Shown: positions 63,042 to 64,000 of the stretch, in pieces | How positions within the stretch are numbered: the first letter of the stretch is position 1 | How the letters are laid out: each line of letters starts with the position of its first letter | NCBI RefSeq assembly: GCF_016482785.1 | Contig: NZ_JAEMXM010000014.1 | Span: forward strand, 62,001-126,000 | DNA from: Paenibacillus alkalitolerans | GTDB taxonomy: Bacteria > Bacillota > Bacilli > Paenibacillales > YIM-B00363 | Length of the DNA: 64,000 nt | Direction of reading: 5' to 3' | Program-made: the position numbers and the translations under genes | Notes under the pieces: generated by a model | Seen by the model: only the letters and a program-made list of their open reading frames with translations | The model's database searches: none | What the model was told of the DNA's origin: nothing

Positions 63042-63917
63042 ATGATCTGGTTGAGCAAACGGAGATATATCCTGGCGATGCTGCTGCCTGTCTTGCTCGT
63101 ATACGGTTTATACATCGTCCTTCCAATTTTCGTGTCCTTTTACTACAGTCTTACGACCTATACGGGCATTGGCGCGGCAGTATTCGTCGGGTTGGACAAT
63201 TACAAACGGCTGATCCATGATTCGCTGTTTTGGATCTCGCTCAAAAACACAATCATTGTGCTGGCCGTTTCGCTGGTATTGCTCCTTCCGGGCGCATTCC
63301 TTCTGGCCCTTCTATTGAATGCGAAAATTAAAGGAGCCAATGCGGTGAAGGCCCTGAACTTTGCTCCCAGTATCATAGCGCCGATTCTGGCCGGGCTGAT
63401 CTGGGTGTTCATCCTCGATCCGCAAATGGGCTTGATCAACGTACTGCTGAAGCGAATCGGTCTTGACGAGCTTGCTCTTCCCTGGATCGGCGGCAGGACG
63501 CTGACGCCATATTCGGTCGGTTTCGTCTATTCCTGGCAGACGATCGGGTTTCTGGCTACGATTTTTCTGGCCGGATTAAAGATGATTCCTAGAGACGTGT
63601 ATGAATCCAGTTCCATTGACGGCGCGAGCAAGCGGCAGCAATTGTTTTTCATCACCATCCCCATGCTGAACGAGACGGTAAAAATCAATGTCGTTCTTAT
63701 CATAACGGGTGTTTTCAAAGTATTCGAAACCGTGTTTCTGCTCACGAACGGCGGACCGAATCATCTCTCCGAGGTCATGGTTACGTACATGTACAATGTC
63801 ACCTTTACGTCCGGTGAGTATGGTTACGGCATGTCTATTGCAACAGTTACGTTCATGCTAACCATGGTGTTCTCTCTGATCTATCTGAGAGTAAGCGGTA
63901 GAAAAGTCGAGGAGTAG
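63042..63917 (+). CDS. ABC sugar permease (CUT1, first)
   Basis: 291 residues; ATG 63042 chosen (GAGGGG 12 bases upstream), TTG 63030 is the alternative. Six helices beginning YILAMLLPVLLVYGLYIVLP, with NAVKALNFAPSIIAPILAGLIW, EAA loop ESSSIDGASKRQQLFFITIPML (about 190-212) and FLLTNGGPNHLSEVMVTYMYN near the C-terminus. Follows the binding-protein gene by 17 bases. Confidence 0.92.
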   Translation: MIWLSKRRYILAMLLPVLLVYGLYIVLPIFVSFYYSLTTYTGIGAAVFVGLDNYKRLIHDSLFWISLKNTIIVLAVSLVLLLPGAFLLALLLNAKIKGANAVKALNFAPSIIAPILAGLIWVFILDPQMGLINVLLKRIGLDELALPWIGGRTLTPYSVGFVYSWQTIGFLATIFLAGLKMIPRDVYESSSIDGASKRQQLFFITIPMLNETVKINVVLIITGVFKVFETVFLLTNGGPNHLSEVMVTYMYNVTFTSGEYGYGMSIATVTFMLTMVFSLIYLRVSGRKVEE

Positions 63918-63928
63918 GAGGGGATTCC

Positions 63929-64000
63929 GTGCGCAAAGCGGCGGCATATTCAAGAAACAACGTACCGTTAACGATGTTGGCCTATGCGGTCACATTTCTT
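63929..64000 (+). CDS. ABC sugar permease (CUT1, second), N-terminal start
   Basis: GTG 63929 with AGGAGGGG upstream, 11 bases after the first permease. The 24 visible codons (RKAAAYSRNNVPLTMLAYAV) form a basic leader then the beginning of a membrane helix. By position it is the second permease of the importer; the rest lies outside the window. Confidence 0.7.
   Translation, partial: MRKAAAYSRNNVPLTMLAYAVTFL

Overview
The window looks like a chromosomal segment of a Paenibacillus-type Firmicute (Paenibacillaceae). This is inferred from gene content: LplB/LplC-type sugar permeases with lipoprotein partners, several AraC regulators, a LytS/LytTR pair, CcpA-type cre sites, a FIMAH domain and strong AGGAGG ribosome sites. 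Gene finding is from reading frames and motif recognition only; no database search was possible.

Layout. 1-9.3 kb: end of a solute-binding protein, then two AraC regulators, each divergent from an enzyme (a secreted lyase with RICIN and CBM42 modules, and a GH78 rhamnosidase), plus a GH43 enzyme and a decayed GH95 gene. 9.5-16.9 kb, minus strand: LytS/LytTR sensor pair, CstA transporter and pyruvate phosphate dikinase, which together suggest pyruvate scavenging. 17-21.6 kb: debris (repeat copy, permease fragment), a 44-residue membrane protein behind a cre-like promoter, and a large secreted GH30 gene interrupted by one in-frame amber codon. 21.8-30.7 kb: a complete import and hydrolysis operon (two permeases, binding protein, GH2, GH43, Dabb protein). 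31-32.4 kb: remnants of an AraC/GH42 divergent pair joined by a deletion. 32.6-34.1 kb, minus strand: a second DNA polymerase beta clamp cotranscribed with a ribbon-helix-helix protein. 34.6-36.2 kb: an acetyltransferase and an AlaX-type editing protein. 37-46 kb: a polyol operon carrying both an ABC importer and a PTS EIICB, two zinc dehydrogenases and an MtlR-like regulator; an intact GH95 gene and an azoreductase follow. 49.3-51 kb: divergent TSUP exporter and LysR regulator. 51.7-59.4 kb: a second full polysaccharide locus (membrane-bound AraC regulator, two permeases, binding protein, two GH43-like enzymes). 59.6-64 kb: EamA transporter, then an AraC regulator divergent from a third ABC importer that runs off the window.

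The theme is uptake and stepwise intracellular trimming of plant-type polysaccharides (xylan, arabinan, rhamnose- and fucose-containing chains) and polyols, under CcpA and local AraC control. Two dispersed non-coding repeat families and several gene remnants (GH95, GH30, GH42/AraC, LplB) show that the region is being actively remodelled. The items most worth following up are the ribbon-helix-helix/second-clamp operon, the repeat families and the hybrid ABC/PTS polyol operon.
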